DNA of 64,000 bases, from assembly GCF_017377395.1 (NCBI RefSeq), contig NZ_CP061800.1:5415633-5479632 (forward strand), read 5' to 3'. This document shows, piece after piece, positions 8,896 to 18,384 of this stretch. The DNA is from Desulfonema magnum. Its GTDB lineage: Bacteria; Desulfobacterota; Desulfobacteria; Desulfobacterales; 4be13. The position numbers and the translations under genes were made by a program. The stretch's first letter is position 1; the number at the start of each line of letters is the position of its first letter. The notes under the pieces are model-generated. The model was not told the DNA's origin. It saw only the letters and a program-made list of their open reading frames with translations, and did no database searches.

Positions 8896-10182
8896 ATGGA
8901 TATCAGACCGACACACGCGTCGGAAAGAAACCTCGGGGGAATGGATTATTTTCTCCTGTGGGCAGGCGTCGCAATATCACTGGCTGAAATATGGGCAGGC
9001 GGTTTTCTTGCGCCCATGGGATTCTGGATGGGTGTTCTGGCAATTATTCTGGGGCACATTATTGGCAACACATTTATGGCCTTAGGCGGTGTGATCGGCT
9101 CGGACCATGGCATCATGTCCATGGTGTCTGTGCGCCCTTCTTTTGGCATTCGGGGGTCCAATCTGGCTGCGGTTTTAAACATCATTCAGCTTGTGGGATG
9201 GGCATCCATCATGCTCATTATCGGTGGTCGTGCAGGGGCCGTATTGGGACAGCCTGTGGGCGGAATTCTGGGCATGAGCCAGTTCTGGATTATTATCATC
9301 GGCTTGGGAACCCTGTTATGGGCGCTCTGGACGGGAAAATCTGTCTGGAAAATCATGCAGACAATCGCTGTGATTGCTTTGCTGCTGGTGATTGCAATGA
9401 TGACCTGGGTATCGTTCGGAGAGTTCGGAACCGGTGTTCTGGCAGTAAAACCAACGGAAATGCACTTTATGACCGGCCTTGATCTGGTCATTGCCATGCC
9501 AATCTCATGGCTGCCGCTGGTCGCGGATTACTCCCGTTTTTCAAGAAAAACAAGGCCGGCATTCTGGAATACCTGGTGGGGGTATTTCATTGTTTCATGC
9601 TGGATGTATGTCCTGGGGCTGATGGCAACGCTGATGACAGGGGAAACTGATCCGGGGATGCTGATATTGGAGATGATGGGAAAAATCGGTTTTGCCGTTC
9701 CCGCACTTATTATGGTGGTTTTTTCCACAATCACCTCAGATTTTCCGGATGTCTATTCCGCGACCTGTTCGGTAATGAATATTTCTCAGAAAATAGGGGC
9801 AAAAGCCTTTATGTGGATTGTGGGCATTCTTTCCATATTCGTGGCCCTGGTCTTTCCCATAGACCAGTATGAAAATTTTCTTCTTTTTATCGGAGCCATG
9901 TTTGTGCCGCTTTTCGGCGTGGTCCTGACTGATTATTTTGCCATCCGTAAACGCAGGCTGAACACGGAGGAAATTTATAAAACCGGCGGTGAATACTGGT
10001 ATTTCAAGGGCTTTAATATCACAGCCGTGATCGCGTGGGCCATTGGTTTTATTACTTTTGAACTTATCACGATCATGGAATATCCTGTCGGCGGTTCGCT
10101 TCCCTCCATGTTTGTTTCAGGAGCATTGTATTTTTTATTTATGCAGTCGGGAAAAAAGGAGAAAATGAGTGGTGCAAGATAA
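8896..10182 (+). CDS. cytX: Putative hydroxymethylpyrimidine/cytosine permease (CytX type, NCS1 family)
   Basis: A 428-residue inner-membrane transporter with about 12 hydrophobic segments. The N-terminus (FLLWAGVAISLAEIWAGGF) and the motif GSDHGIMSMVSVRPSFGIRG are typical of the NCS1 nucleobase:cation symporters, and the opening fits the CytX subgroup. CytX is thought to import hydroxymethylpyrimidine for thiamin synthesis. I looked for a TPP riboswitch in the 102-bp leader and did not see one, which weakens the thiamin link here; cytosine or another pyrimidine is possible. ATG 8896 has GAGAGGAG upstream. Its end overlaps the DUF3786 gene by 14 bp, so the two are probably co-translated. Confidence 0.85.
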   Translation: MDIRPTHASERNLGGMDYFLLWAGVAISLAEIWAGGFLAPMGFWMGVLAIILGHIIGNTFMALGGVIGSDHGIMSMVSVRPSFGIRGSNLAAVLNIIQLVGWASIMLIIGGRAGAVLGQPVGGILGMSQFWIIIIGLGTLLWALWTGKSVWKIMQTIAVIALLLVIAMMTWVSFGEFGTGVLAVKPTEMHFMTGLDLVIAMPISWLPLVADYSRFSRKTRPAFWNTWWGYFIVSCWMYVLGLMATLMTGETDPGMLILEMMGKIGFAVPALIMVVFSTITSDFPDVYSATCSVMNISQKIGAKAFMWIVGILSIFVALVFPIDQYENFLLFIGAMFVPLFGVVLTDYFAIRKRRLNTEEIYKTGGEYWYFKGFNITAVIAWAIGFITFELITIMEYPVGGSLPSMFVSGALYFLFMQSGKKEKMSGAR

Positions 10183-10783
10183 TTACGCAAAAATTGTTCA
10201 GGATAACATCGACAAACTTTATAGCAATCTTCCGGAAAATCTCGCGGATTCTTTATCTGCCACGCGTGAGGGAGAGGGATTTGTGTTTGAGGCATTTGGC
10301 GAAAGATGCGAGATTCAGCCTGAGGGGATCATGCTCGGAGAGGAAAGACAGACCGGGGTTCCTGGTATCCTGATTTCTCTGTATGCCCTTCATGTTCAGC
10401 CGGAGCCGTGCGTGTCAGAGCCGTTGAAAGCGTTCAAGGATTTCCCAAACAGTATGCCTTACGCGGGGGCTTTTGTCACGCATACAGAGCAGATTCTGGT
10501 TCCGCATGTGGAGAAAATTCAAAATGCTTCAGAACATATCATGGAACAACTCCGAGGCCAACAGGCTCCCGCAGATGTGGGAGGAGATTTTTCCTTCATG
10601 GTCCGTCCGTTGCCCAAAGTGGTTCTGTGCTATATTTTCTATATGGCAGATGAGGATTTCCCGGCATCCGTGACCTGTCTTTTTTCGAACAATGCCTCGT
10701 CATTTTTGCCCATAGACGGGCTGGCCGATGTGGGAGAATATACATCAAAGAAGATATTGAGCATACCTGACCGCATAGCGTAA
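10169..10783 (+). CDS. DUF3786 domain-containing protein
   Basis: A 204-residue soluble protein. The C-terminal half has the DUF3786 pattern (LPKVVLCYIFYMADEDFPA, then CLFSNNASSFLPIDGLADVG), a family found in anaerobes, often in sulfate reducers and acetogens, in corrinoid or one-carbon contexts; its activity is unknown. Translation probably starts at the paired GTG codons at 10169, preceded by AAAAAAGGAG and overlapping the cytX stop, which indicates translational coupling. The function is not established. Confidence 0.8.
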   Translation: MVQDNYAKIVQDNIDKLYSNLPENLADSLSATREGEGFVFEAFGERCEIQPEGIMLGEERQTGVPGILISLYALHVQPEPCVSEPLKAFKDFPNSMPYAGAFVTHTEQILVPHVEKIQNASEHIMEQLRGQQAPADVGGDFSFMVRPLPKVVLCYIFYMADEDFPASVTCLFSNNASSFLPIDGLADVGEYTSKKILSIPDRIA

Positions 10784-10790
10784 CAAGGAG

Positions 10791-10852
10791 GAGTGCAAAA
10801 ATTTTATTTTTGCAAAAGCCGCAGGCCCCATGATATGCGAAAATTTTATGGA
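10791..10852. repeat. REP-like GGAGTGCAAAAATTTTATTTTTGC repeat
   Basis: GGAGTGCAAAAATTTTATTTTTGC forms a short A/T-rich hairpin. Related copies are at 44603-44662 and 48112-48160, and a GC-richer relative at 36142-36230. It sits between convergent genes (DUF3786 and the U32 peptidase) and could end transcription from both. Confidence 0.6.
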
Positions 10853-10863
10853 AAAACTTTTTT

Positions 10864-12102
10864 TTAAACTCTATATCTGATTTTTCTTATCAGATCATTT
10901 GGTGAACATTCGGTGTTCATCAAAAGCGTCACCGTGCTGTTTGGCTGTGCAAAAGGTAAAAATTCCCCGTCTTCACTGACAATCTCATCAATTTTATCTG
11001 TTTGCACAGGTCCTTTTTTTGTCAGAATCTCGATTTCATCTCCTTTGAAAATCTTATTTCGAACATTAATGATGGCACGTCCCGGGCCCGCGTTTTCAAT
11101 CACTTTTGCGACAAAAACATGCTCAGCGGCCTGATAGTTGTTTCCAGTGTAATTCGGGACAACCTGATCAGGGTCTCCGCCGAGATAAAAACCCGTACAA
11201 TATCCCCTGTAATTCATTTTGGCAAGTTCTTCGGCCATATGTTCTTTTATTTTGTAGTGTTCAGGATTTTTATAATATGTGTCAATGGCTTCCCTGTAAA
11301 CTTTGACTGCTGACCCCACATAATTGATTCCCTTCATTCGTCCTTCTATTTTAAGAGAAGTTACGCCAGCTTCGATCATTTCAGGAATATGTTCTATCAT
11401 GCAGAGGTCTTTTGAATTAAAGATATAAGCGCCACGGTCATCCTCTGCTATGGGGAAATATTGGCCTGGTCGCTTTTCTTCCATAAGCGTGTAGCGAAAT
11501 CTGCACGGATGGCAGCACATCCCCCGGTTACTGTCACGCTTTGCCATGAACGTGCTGAGGAGGCATCGGCCTGAATAGGAAATACATAAGGCACCGTGTA
11601 CAAACGCTTCTGTTTCCAGTGAACAGTTATCGACAATTTCTTTTATCTCTTTTAAGGATAACTCTCTTGCCACATTGACCCTTTTGGCTCCGAGGCTTTC
11701 CCAGAACTGTGCGCTTTTATAGCTGGTTGTATTTGCCTGGGTGCTGAGATGCAGGGGAATTTGCGGTATGAGCTTACGTGCTTCCATGAAAATTCCAGGA
11801 TCAGCGACAATCACAGCATCCGGATGCATTTCACCTAACATACCAAGATGATCTGCAATGGCTTTTTGTTCATAATTTCTTGGATATATATTACACGCCA
11901 CATAAACCTTTACGCCGTGTTTATGGGCAAATTTTACAGCCTGTCGCATTTCATCAGGGGTAAAATTTTCGGAAAAATTTCTCAGGCTGAAATCTTTACC
12001 TGCGAGATAAACCGCATCTGCCCCGTAGTGTACGGCGATTTCAAGCTTTTCAAAATTGCCTGCCGGTGCAAGAAGTTCTGTTTTTTTATTTGTTTTTGTC
12101 AT
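10864..12102 (-). CDS. Peptidase U32 family protein (tRNA hydroxylation TrhP/YegQ-like)
   Basis: A 412-residue member of the U32 collagenase-like family. The N-terminus reads ELLAPAGNFEKLEIAVHYGA and YLAGKDFSLRNF. The family signature with four Cys is present (ALCISYSGRCLLSTFMAKRD followed by RGMCCHPCRFRY), then SLKIEGRMKGINYVGSAVKVYR. In Escherichia coli the YegQ/TrhP and Bacillus YrrO relatives are needed for prephenate-dependent 5-hydroxyuridine formation at tRNA position 34, so a tRNA-modification role is more likely than collagenolysis. No signal peptide, so cytosolic. No strong ribosome site is visible before ATG 12102. It is divergent from the HD-GYP gene. Confidence 0.93.
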   Translation of the reverse strand: MTKTNKKTELLAPAGNFEKLEIAVHYGADAVYLAGKDFSLRNFSENFTPDEMRQAVKFAHKHGVKVYVACNIYPRNYEQKAIADHLGMLGEMHPDAVIVADPGIFMEARKLIPQIPLHLSTQANTTSYKSAQFWESLGAKRVNVARELSLKEIKEIVDNCSLETEAFVHGALCISYSGRCLLSTFMAKRDSNRGMCCHPCRFRYTLMEEKRPGQYFPIAEDDRGAYIFNSKDLCMIEHIPEMIEAGVTSLKIEGRMKGINYVGSAVKVYREAIDTYYKNPEHYKIKEHMAEELAKMNYRGYCTGFYLGGDPDQVVPNYTGNNYQAAEHVFVAKVIENAGPGRAIINVRNKIFKGDEIEILTKKGPVQTDKIDEIVSEDGEFLPFAQPNSTVTLLMNTECSPNDLIRKIRYRV

Positions 12103-12660
12103 TTTTTTGTTTTTGAAGAGTAAAAGGAAAATGAGAGATCGGTCTTCAGACTAAAGGTAAAAGTATCCTGCCTGAAATATATCTGACATCTGATTTTAAT
12201 ATATTAAAACGAAATCAGATATAAAAAATCTGATCATCAGCTTATATGCTATGGCATTTATGATATAAAATTTAATTGGAAAATAATGTAAATATAAGCA
12301 ACTATCAAGAAAATTTTTTGCTTTTGTCAGTGATATTTTTTTAACTTCTTATTATAATTAATGATATTATTATAATTTGGGAAAGCTTGTGATTTGCAAT
12401 TTTCAGCAGTGTTCTAAAAGTGGAGCTAAATTTTGTAACTTTTTGAATTAACTTGACGGATATCGGAAAAAGTCCAGTTTTGGAACATCACCATGTTTCA
12501 GATCTGCTGAATATTACTGTCCACATGTTCGGCTGTTTCAATTTCTAAGTAACTGGCCAAAAGTTTTCCGGGATTTCCTGCCATAAGCAGTACAAAATGT
12601 CATTCCGCTGAGACTTTAAAAATTAGGGCCAGCTACTCATCATAAAAAGGAATTAACATT
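12103..12660. promoter_or_regulatory. Divergent intergenic region (~560 bp), AT-rich, containing one MITE copy
   Basis: This stretch lies between the divergently transcribed U32 peptidase and HD-GYP genes and must hold both promoters; I cannot assign exact -35/-10 boxes. It is very AT-rich at 12200-12400. The 84-bp element at 12409-12492 is listed separately. No open frame of note. Confidence 0.5.
12409..12492. mobile_element. MITE family copy 1 (GTGTTCTAAAA...TTTTRGAACAY ends, ~84 bp)
   Basis: The ends GTGTTCTAAAAG and TTTTGGAACATCAC are imperfect inverted repeats. Two homologous copies are at 18620-18702 (same strand) and 53658-53740 (opposite strand), sharing GTGGAGCT, TGAATYAA and AGTCCAGTTTT blocks. 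The third copy splits an nSTAND-WD40 gene, which shows that the family has been mobile. Confidence 0.8.
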
Positions 12661-13926
12661 ATGACCTTGTCATCCGTTAAATTATTTGATTTGGTGAACA
12701 GTCTGTCCGTGGCTATGGATATGATAGATCAGGCTGTCAGGAACCATCATACCAGAGTAACGTATATAGCCGCCAGTATTGCTTCAGATATGGGTTTGGA
12801 CATCAAGGTACAACGAGATTTGATATTAGCGGGCTTGCTCCATGACATAGGGGCATTTTCTTTAAAAAACAGAACAGAGATTCTCCAATTTGAATTCCCA
12901 AATCCCCATGAGCATGCAGAAAACGGATTTCGTTTATTGAAAAATTTAAGCGGTTTTTCCGACGCAGCGGCACTTGTCCGATGCCATCATGTGCCATTCA
13001 GTCAGGCAGATAGAAAAAACGGTATATCCGAGGCGTGTCAAATTCTTCATCTGTCGGACCGGGCGGATTCACTGATCCATCGCAAAAAACCCATACTCAC
13101 TCAGATTTCCCGAATCTGTGAAAGAATTCGGAAAGAAGCGGGGAAAGAATTTGCGCCGCATATTGTTGAATGCTTTTTGGAACTGGCATTAAAGGAATAT
13201 TTCTGGCTGGATATTGTTTCATTATCTGTAAACAAGAGGCTCAGTGAACAGTTTCAATCATCTGATATAATATTAAATTCAGATGAAATACTCATCTTTT
13301 CCCGGGCGTTTTCCCGAATAATTGACTTTAAAAGCCGGTTTACGGTCACTCATTCAAGCGGTGTATCTTATATTGCTTCGGCCCTTGGAAAACTGCTGGG
13401 ATTTTCCAATGAAAGATGCCGGATGCTCGAAATTGCTGCTGATTTGCATGATCTGGGCAAATTGGCTGTCCCGTCAGAACTCCTGGAAAAACCAGGAAAT
13501 CTGACAGATGAGGATTACTGTGTTATCAAAACTCATCCGTATTATACCTATCAGATTCTGAAATCCATTGAAGGATTTGATGAGATCGCAAAGTGGGCCG
13601 GATTTCATCATGAACGTCTTGACGGACGGGGCTATCCGTTCCATCTGACTGCTGAAAAATTGGATCAGGGTTCGCGGATTATGGCTGTTGCAGATATTTT
13701 TACGGCAATAACAGAAGATCGTCCTTATAGAAAAGGAATGAAGCAGGATATGGTGAAAAGTGTTTTAAATAATTTTGTGAATGTTTCTGCTTTGGATGGA
13801 GAAATTGTTTCTGTTCTGCTATCCCATTATTCCGAAATTGATGAGGGACGCAGGCTTGCCCAGAAAGAAGCATTGCAGGAATATGAAAAATTTCAGTTTG
13901 CTGACAAAAACGGATCTGCGAGTTAG
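12661..13926 (+). CDS. HD-GYP domain protein with two HD modules (probable cyclic-di-GMP phosphodiesterase)
   Basis: A 421-residue soluble protein. An N-terminal HD module (RNHHTRVTYIAASIA, then LAGLLHDIGAF and RCHHVP) is followed by a C-terminal HD-GYP module with HSSGVSYIAS, AADLHDLGKLAVP, KTHPYYTYQIL and the hallmark HHERLDGRGYP, ending VADIFTAITEDRPYRKGM. The metal-binding His and Asp residues of the second module are intact, so it should hydrolyse c-di-GMP; the first module lacks a GYP element. There is no receiver or membrane segment. A duplicated HD/HD-GYP layout is a known minor architecture. Start ATG 12661 follows AAAAGGAATTAAC. It is monocistronic, with an IS end 35 bp after its stop. 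Confidence 0.93.
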   Translation: MTLSSVKLFDLVNSLSVAMDMIDQAVRNHHTRVTYIAASIASDMGLDIKVQRDLILAGLLHDIGAFSLKNRTEILQFEFPNPHEHAENGFRLLKNLSGFSDAAALVRCHHVPFSQADRKNGISEACQILHLSDRADSLIHRKKPILTQISRICERIRKEAGKEFAPHIVECFLELALKEYFWLDIVSLSVNKRLSEQFQSSDIILNSDEILIFSRAFSRIIDFKSRFTVTHSSGVSYIASALGKLLGFSNERCRMLEIAADLHDLGKLAVPSELLEKPGNLTDEDYCVIKTHPYYTYQILKSIEGFDEIAKWAGFHHERLDGRGYPFHLTAEKLDQGSRIMAVADIFTAITEDRPYRKGMKQDMVKSVLNNFVNVSALDGEIVSVLLSHYSEIDEGRRLAQKEALQEYEKFQFADKNGSAS

Positions 13927-13960
13927 CGAATGCTTTTTTTCTCGTTTATATAGGAAATTA

Positions 13961-15259
13961 TTCACTACCGTACACTTTTTATAAGTATCTAAATTTATAT
14001 TTTAAAATTATACACAACTCAGAGTTGCTTAATATTAATGATTAGCCGGAGGAATCAGATATTTGAAAAGCTACAGGAACAGCTATGTCGTAATCTAAAA
14101 AATAGTCTGATAATTTTAAACCTAACTGAAACAAACTTAAATCACAACGGTCAGTGCGATGAATAATTTTATCCCATCCCTGTCTTATGGCCAGTGTCCC
14201 CAGAAAAATAATCCGGATATAGGCCAGCAGGCTCCCGTCATAAGACGGCGCAGTCGGTCAGGGTCGGAAAGATGACTTTTATGGATATTAAATCCCCGGC
14301 TTTTCTGATCGGAAAAAAATGTTTCGATACGGAATCGCTTGGAATAGTAACGGATGGCCTCCCGGGGTATCCTCATATTCGTGACCAGATATATGGGTTC
14401 TTTATTTTTCTCTCCCCACCAGAGGACAACCATCACAGGACCGTATTTCTTATCTGTAAACAGAACGTCCCGTATATATCGGTAACCTCCCGGCGCGCTG
14501 AAAGCTCCGAGAATATTAAGACGATGTTCCTCATTGTCCCAAAAAATTTTTACATTATGTGCCGTCCGGCACACATACTTCCAGCCCTGCCCGGACAATG
14601 TTCTCTGCAGCTCGGTTCCGTCAGACTCTCCGTCTCCCAGAAAAATCACCTCTTTTGCGGATTCCGGCATAATATTGTAAACTTCCTTAATCAGTTCAAT
14701 ATGAGTTTTCTCCGGAAAATGTCCCTTTTTACCTCTGACCACTATATAAGCAAGGGGCAACGCACGTTTTTTATAAATCACACTGACCATCAGTGTCACG
14801 CATCCCCTTCCCACCGTACTTCCGTCCGTCGCCAAAACAACTTCCGCAAGTCCCAGGGTGAGCAGCAGGGCATGTGCGAACGGCAAAAAAAATATCTCCC
14901 GTTCAGCCTCCTCATTAATAAGCCATCGTTTTATACGCTTTTCCACACTTGCAGGCACGGCGTTCTCATCCGGCACCTTGCCGGCGATTTTCGGAAGCTG
15001 ACAGCTTCCGCTCCCTACGATACCGCTTATTATTGCAGCCAGCGTATTCAGATATCGGGCATGGTTTCCTTTCGGCTGGGTCGGGTAAATGTTGTCCAAA
15101 GCTTTTCTGATTTCGTTGTATCTTGTTTTATTATCCCCCATGACGGCCTCCTTATATGTTATTTTTTGAAAGCTGTCATATCATTACAACATTATTTTGT
15201 CGATATTTTTTATTAATTTCAAATAGTAATATTTACTTAAAAAAGTGTACGGTAGTGAA
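13961..15259. mobile_element. IS4-type insertion sequence, ~1.3 kb
   Basis: Perfect 20-bp terminal inverted repeats: TTCACTACCGTACACTTTTT at 13961-13980 and its complement at 15240-15259. The element carries one DDE transposase on the minus strand. No target duplication is recognisable between the flanks (GGAAATTA left, GTTCTGAAT right), and the LRR gene on its right is cut with no matching half on the left, so DNA has been lost or rearranged beside the element. Confidence 0.9.
14042..15141 (-). pseudogene. IS4 family transposase, frameshifted near its C-terminus
   Basis: The intact part runs from 15141 to 14185 (318 residues). It shows the three catalytic acids (VLATDGSTVG; IFLGDGESDGTEL; the Glu in YSKRFRIETFFSDQKS) and the Y-R-E-K spacing that defines IS4 transposases. 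After ...RLRRLMTGAC the frame runs into WPISGLFFWGHWP and stops at 14185. Dropping one base near 14225-14235 gives LAYIRIIFLGTLAIRQGWDK and a continuous frame down to a stop at 14042-14044, matching the expected C-terminal region. The gene is therefore probably a recent single-base frameshift pseudogene. Confidence 0.85.
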
Positions 15260-16561
15260 GTTCTGAATTATAATCAGTTAAGTGGTTCCATCCCCGATTT
15301 AAGTGCCCTGACAAACTTGAAAGGTCTTTCCCTGTCTGGTAATCGGTTAAGTGGTTCCATTCCTGATTTAAGTGCTTTGAAAAATTTGGGAACTCTTAGT
15401 CTGGGTGGCAATCAGTTGAGTGGTTCTATCCCCGATTTAAGCGCTTTGACAAATTTGGAATCTCTTAGTCTGGATTACAATCAGTTGAGTGGTTCCATCC
15501 CCGATTTAAGTGATTTGACAAATTTGAAATTTCTTAATCTGGGTGACAATCAGTTAAGTGGTTCCATCCCCGATTTAAGCGCTTTGACAAATTTGAAAAA
15601 TCTTGGTCTGTCTGGTAATCAGTTATGCAGAGATAATAACATCGACTATTCTCAATGGTCTGAAGCAATGGAATATCCGATTTGTTCAGAGCCATCAGAG
15701 CCATCGGAGCAAATGAAAAAAGTTGATGTAAGATTCTTTGCTTATGATATTGGTCGAGTTACAAGCAATCCACCCGGAATTGACTGCACCAGAGAACCTT
15801 GTTCAGCGCAATTTGATGTTGGCACGACAATAACATTGACAGCAACTCCCCTTAGTGGATCTGAAACGGGAAATCATTTTGTCGGTTGGAAATGGAAAAA
15901 AGATGGGAAAGAACGAAGAAATACTGAGCCCATACTCACTCTAAATGTTCAAGACTCTATGACTGTTGAGGCGACTTTTAAAATTGAGCGTTGTTTTGGG
16001 GCGGTGGGAGCCGGTTGTGGCTTCGGGTGGGATGATAGCTTTGGAAATAAGCAATACGGTCAATATGGACCTGATAATGATAGTAACATAGCAGTGGGAA
16101 GTATTCTCCACGATAGCTGTTGCTATGAAAATCCGAATGGGTATAAGTGTGGCTTTGGTGAAAGTGAGCCAAACTCTTGTAGAGCTGAGTGGGATAGGGC
16201 TCAAAACAATTGGCTGGGAGGACGAACTTGGTATCCGACCGATGGAGATGGAGAACTGAAGAACTTTTCCGAATGGTGTAAGAAAAACAGACATTGCAAG
16301 ATGACAGAACTCTTTGAAAAGCTGAATGCGAAGCTCCGGGAATATTACAATTACTACGGAGTCAGAGGAAATTATAAGAGCCTGTCATCCTTTTTCTTTC
16401 ATGCCATGCGGATTCTGTTTAAGTGGCTGAACAGGAGAAGTCACCGGAAAAGTTACAACTGGGAAGGATTCAGAGAACTGCTGAAATATTTCGGCATTGA
16501 AAGACCCCGTATCACGGAGAAAACGGTACGGATTCAGTATAAGCTGTTCAATGCGGCGTAG
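15245..16561 (+). CDS. Chimeric ORF: truncated leucine-rich repeat/PLA2-like secreted protein fused to a group II intron reverse transcriptase tail
   Basis: The open frame begins inside the IS4 right end (GTG 15245), so the natural N-terminus and signal peptide are gone. It encodes about five 23-residue leucine-rich repeats of the NQLSGSIPDLSALTNL type, encoded by 69-bp DNA repeats. A divergent InlB-like bacterial repeat follows (VGTTITLTATPLSGSETG ... SMTVEATF), then a Cys-rich segment with VGSILHDSCCYENPNG, resembling the HD.CC active-site helix of secreted phospholipase A2. From about residue 337 (base ~16255) the sequence becomes the C-terminal end of a group II intron maturase (NFSEWCKKNRH, LREYYNYYGVRGNY, RSHRKSYNWEGF). 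The last part therefore comes from an intron inserted in or recombined with the gene. Unlikely to make a working protein. Confidence 0.8.
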   Translation: MYGSEVLNYNQLSGSIPDLSALTNLKGLSLSGNRLSGSIPDLSALKNLGTLSLGGNQLSGSIPDLSALTNLESLSLDYNQLSGSIPDLSDLTNLKFLNLGDNQLSGSIPDLSALTNLKNLGLSGNQLCRDNNIDYSQWSEAMEYPICSEPSEPSEQMKKVDVRFFAYDIGRVTSNPPGIDCTREPCSAQFDVGTTITLTATPLSGSETGNHFVGWKWKKDGKERRNTEPILTLNVQDSMTVEATFKIERCFGAVGAGCGFGWDDSFGNKQYGQYGPDNDSNIAVGSILHDSCCYENPNGYKCGFGESEPNSCRAEWDRAQNNWLGGRTWYPTDGDGELKNFSEWCKKNRHCKMTELFEKLNAKLREYYNYYGVRGNYKSLSSFFFHAMRILFKWLNRRSHRKSYNWEGFRELLKYFGIERPRITEKTVRIQYKLFNAA

Positions 16562-16665
16562 TGCGCCAAAGCGAGTAATACTGAGGAACCTTGTGCGGTA
16601 ATTCCGCACGCAGGGGTCTGTGAGGGGGCAGTCGGGTAACTGGCTGTCCTACCTCGATGCTGGTT
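16255..16665 (+). mobile_element. Group II intron 3' remnant (RT/maturase C-terminus plus intron 3' end)
   Basis: The coding part ends at 16561 with the thumb/maturase-like region. It is followed by a segment typical of intron domains IV-VI: GAGGAACCTTGTGCGG, TAATTCCGCACGCAGG and GGTCTGTGAGGGGGCAGTCGG, then GTAACTGGCTGTCCTACC. The pairing TGTGCGG-TAATT-CCGCACG is the domain V-like hairpin. The 5' part of the intron and the RT palm domain are missing. Confidence 0.7.
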
Positions 16666-16673
16666 GAAATTAA

Positions 16674-17774
16674 ACTGATTATAACGGATTTAGGGGAGGG
16701 CAGTTTTTTCCATTGACAACCCTCCGTATCTGTTGTAAATTTTCCTCCTTAACTCAGCATTAAGGAGGAAATTCTCATGAACAAAAAAACATCGGAATCT
16801 GCCCCGGGGCGGAATCGCACGATCTGCCTCCCTTTTGACCGGGAGACTTATGACGGAACAGTTTCGGACGATTTTCAGTTCAGATTATATATTGATGAGA
16901 TGTTCTCATCGCATCCGGAACTGTTTCCTCCCGAAACCGGACGCGGCTGGCGGATGAAGGATAAATACATATCAAAGAAACAAAATGTTATGATCCGTCG
17001 CATAGAAATTTCCGGAATCGCCCATACAATACGTCCGTGGCGGAGGAATGCGTTCTCGGCGTTTCCGTCACGGACAGCGCCGCTGAGGAATCCCTGAAAG
17101 AAGCCTGCGGAACATACAGGGAGGAAGCCCGCAATGTCGCTCCCGATTATTCTCCCGAAACCGTGAACACCGACGAATGGCAGGCCACCATGAACGCATG
17201 GAAAAGCCTTTTTCCGTCCGTCACGCTGATTCTGTGCTTCCTTCATATGTTCATCGGCATCCGGGACCGGGCGAAAAAGAAATTCGGAGAAATTTATCAG
17301 GAGGTCGCCACGAGGCTGTGAAAATGCTACGGAGCCCCGACCGGAGACTCTTTTTCGCAAAGAGTGAGACGTCTCGCCGAATGGGCGGAAAAAATCTCCG
17401 TCCCTTCCGCCATCGCTGACAAAATCGTTAAAATACGGAAGAATATTGATGCGTTTGCGAGGGCATACGCCTTCCCGGGTGCGCACAGAACGAGCAATAT
17501 GCCCGACCGTCTGATGCGGAGGATGGATCGTCATCTTTTTAACACACAGTATTTTCATGGTTTTATCTTTTCCGCGGAACTCGGCATCCGGGGATGGTCC
17601 CTCATTCTCAATTTCGCTCCCTCAAATCCTTATACTGTAAAGAAGTACGACGGATTACAAAGTCCGGCGGAACGTCTTAACGGATTCCGCTATCATGAGA
17701 ACTGGCTGCACAACCTGCTGATATCGGCTTCATCAGGAGGCTTTCGGGAGCCTCCCCTAAATCCGTTATAATCA
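16674..17774. mobile_element. Decayed insertion sequence with CTGATTATAACGGATTTAGG terminal repeats
   Basis: The left end CTGATTATAACGGATTTAGG (16674 on) is repeated in reverse complement at the right end (CCTAAATCCGTTATAATCAG, to 17774). The element is 1.1 kb and contains one broken transposase on the plus strand. The same ends bound a 179-bp MITE at 48161-48339, and half-sites occur at 58188-58247 and, degenerate, near 19395. It is inserted between two group II intron RT remnants. Confidence 0.85.
16777..17771 (+). pseudogene. Transposase of the 16674-17774 IS, broken in at least two places
   Basis: Start ATG 16777 has a strong TAAGGAGGAAATT upstream. The first frame (to about 17035) reads NRTICLPFDRETYDGTV and LYIDEMFSSHPELFPPE. 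It then shifts into VTDSAAEESLKEACGTYREE and DEWQATMNAWKSLFPSVTL in another frame. That second frame has an in-frame TGA at 17319-17321 where Trp would fit (RL*KCYGAPTG), and resumes as SQRVRRLAEWAEKISVP to 17771. The same frame holds on both sides of the TGA. The acidic DEW...CFLHMF stretch looks like a DDE-type core, but I cannot name the IS family. Non-functional in its present form. Confidence 0.75.
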
Positions 17775-18384
17775 GCACAATGTTTTGGATGACCGGTTTG
17801 CAAAAGAGGTGAAACCCCGTATGAAAGGGCGGTGTTTCATTATCCGATGGGCGGATGACTTCATCCTCGGGTCTGAGGCAGAATCAGACGCATACAGGGT
17901 AATGGATGTCCTGCCGAAACGGTTTGAAAGGTTCGGTCTTTCTCTGAATATGAAAAAGACGAAACTGATAATGTTCGGCAGACCGGACAAAGCCGGGAAA
18001 TACAAACCCGGAACATTCGACTTTCTCGGATTCGCATTCTGTTGGGCAAAAACCCTCCGGGGGTACCGGGTGATAAAGAAGAAAACAGCAGGGAAGAGAC
18101 TGTCCCGTTTCCTGAAATCACCGTGGGGCTGGTGCAGAAGGAACCGTCACAAACCGTTGAAAGAACAATATGGGGCATTGTGTGAAAAGCTGCGTGGATA
18201 TTACCGATATTACGGAGTACGAAGCAACTGCAAAGCACCGGCTGTTGTTCATGAACATGCGGTGAAAGCCTAGCGGTGCTGGCTGAGTCGCCGGAGCCAC
18301 AAGGGCGGGATAACATGGGAAAATTTCGTGAAGATCAAAGCAGGATTCCCGTTGCCTTTACCCGGGATAATCCATAACATCTGA
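17773..18384 (+). pseudogene. Group II intron reverse transcriptase/maturase remnant
   Basis: The frame enters directly from the IS right end: HNVLDDRFAKEVKPRMKG, then CFIIRWADDFILG with the catalytic ADD of the RT palm, GLSLNMKKTKLIMFGRP, FDFLGFAF and the maturase-type RGYYRYYGVRSN. The N-terminal half of the RT is missing. An in-frame TAG at 18271-18273 (after EHAVKA) interrupts the final ~37 codons, which read RCWLSRRSHKGGITWENF and end at TGA 18382-18384. It belongs to a different intron from the 16255-16665 remnant, because both carry their own RT C-terminus. Confidence 0.85.

Noticed and set aside
14272..15216. Long plus-strand open frame across the IS4 element
   Set aside because: It is the antisense of a transposase with clear DDE motifs, and its translation resembles nothing.
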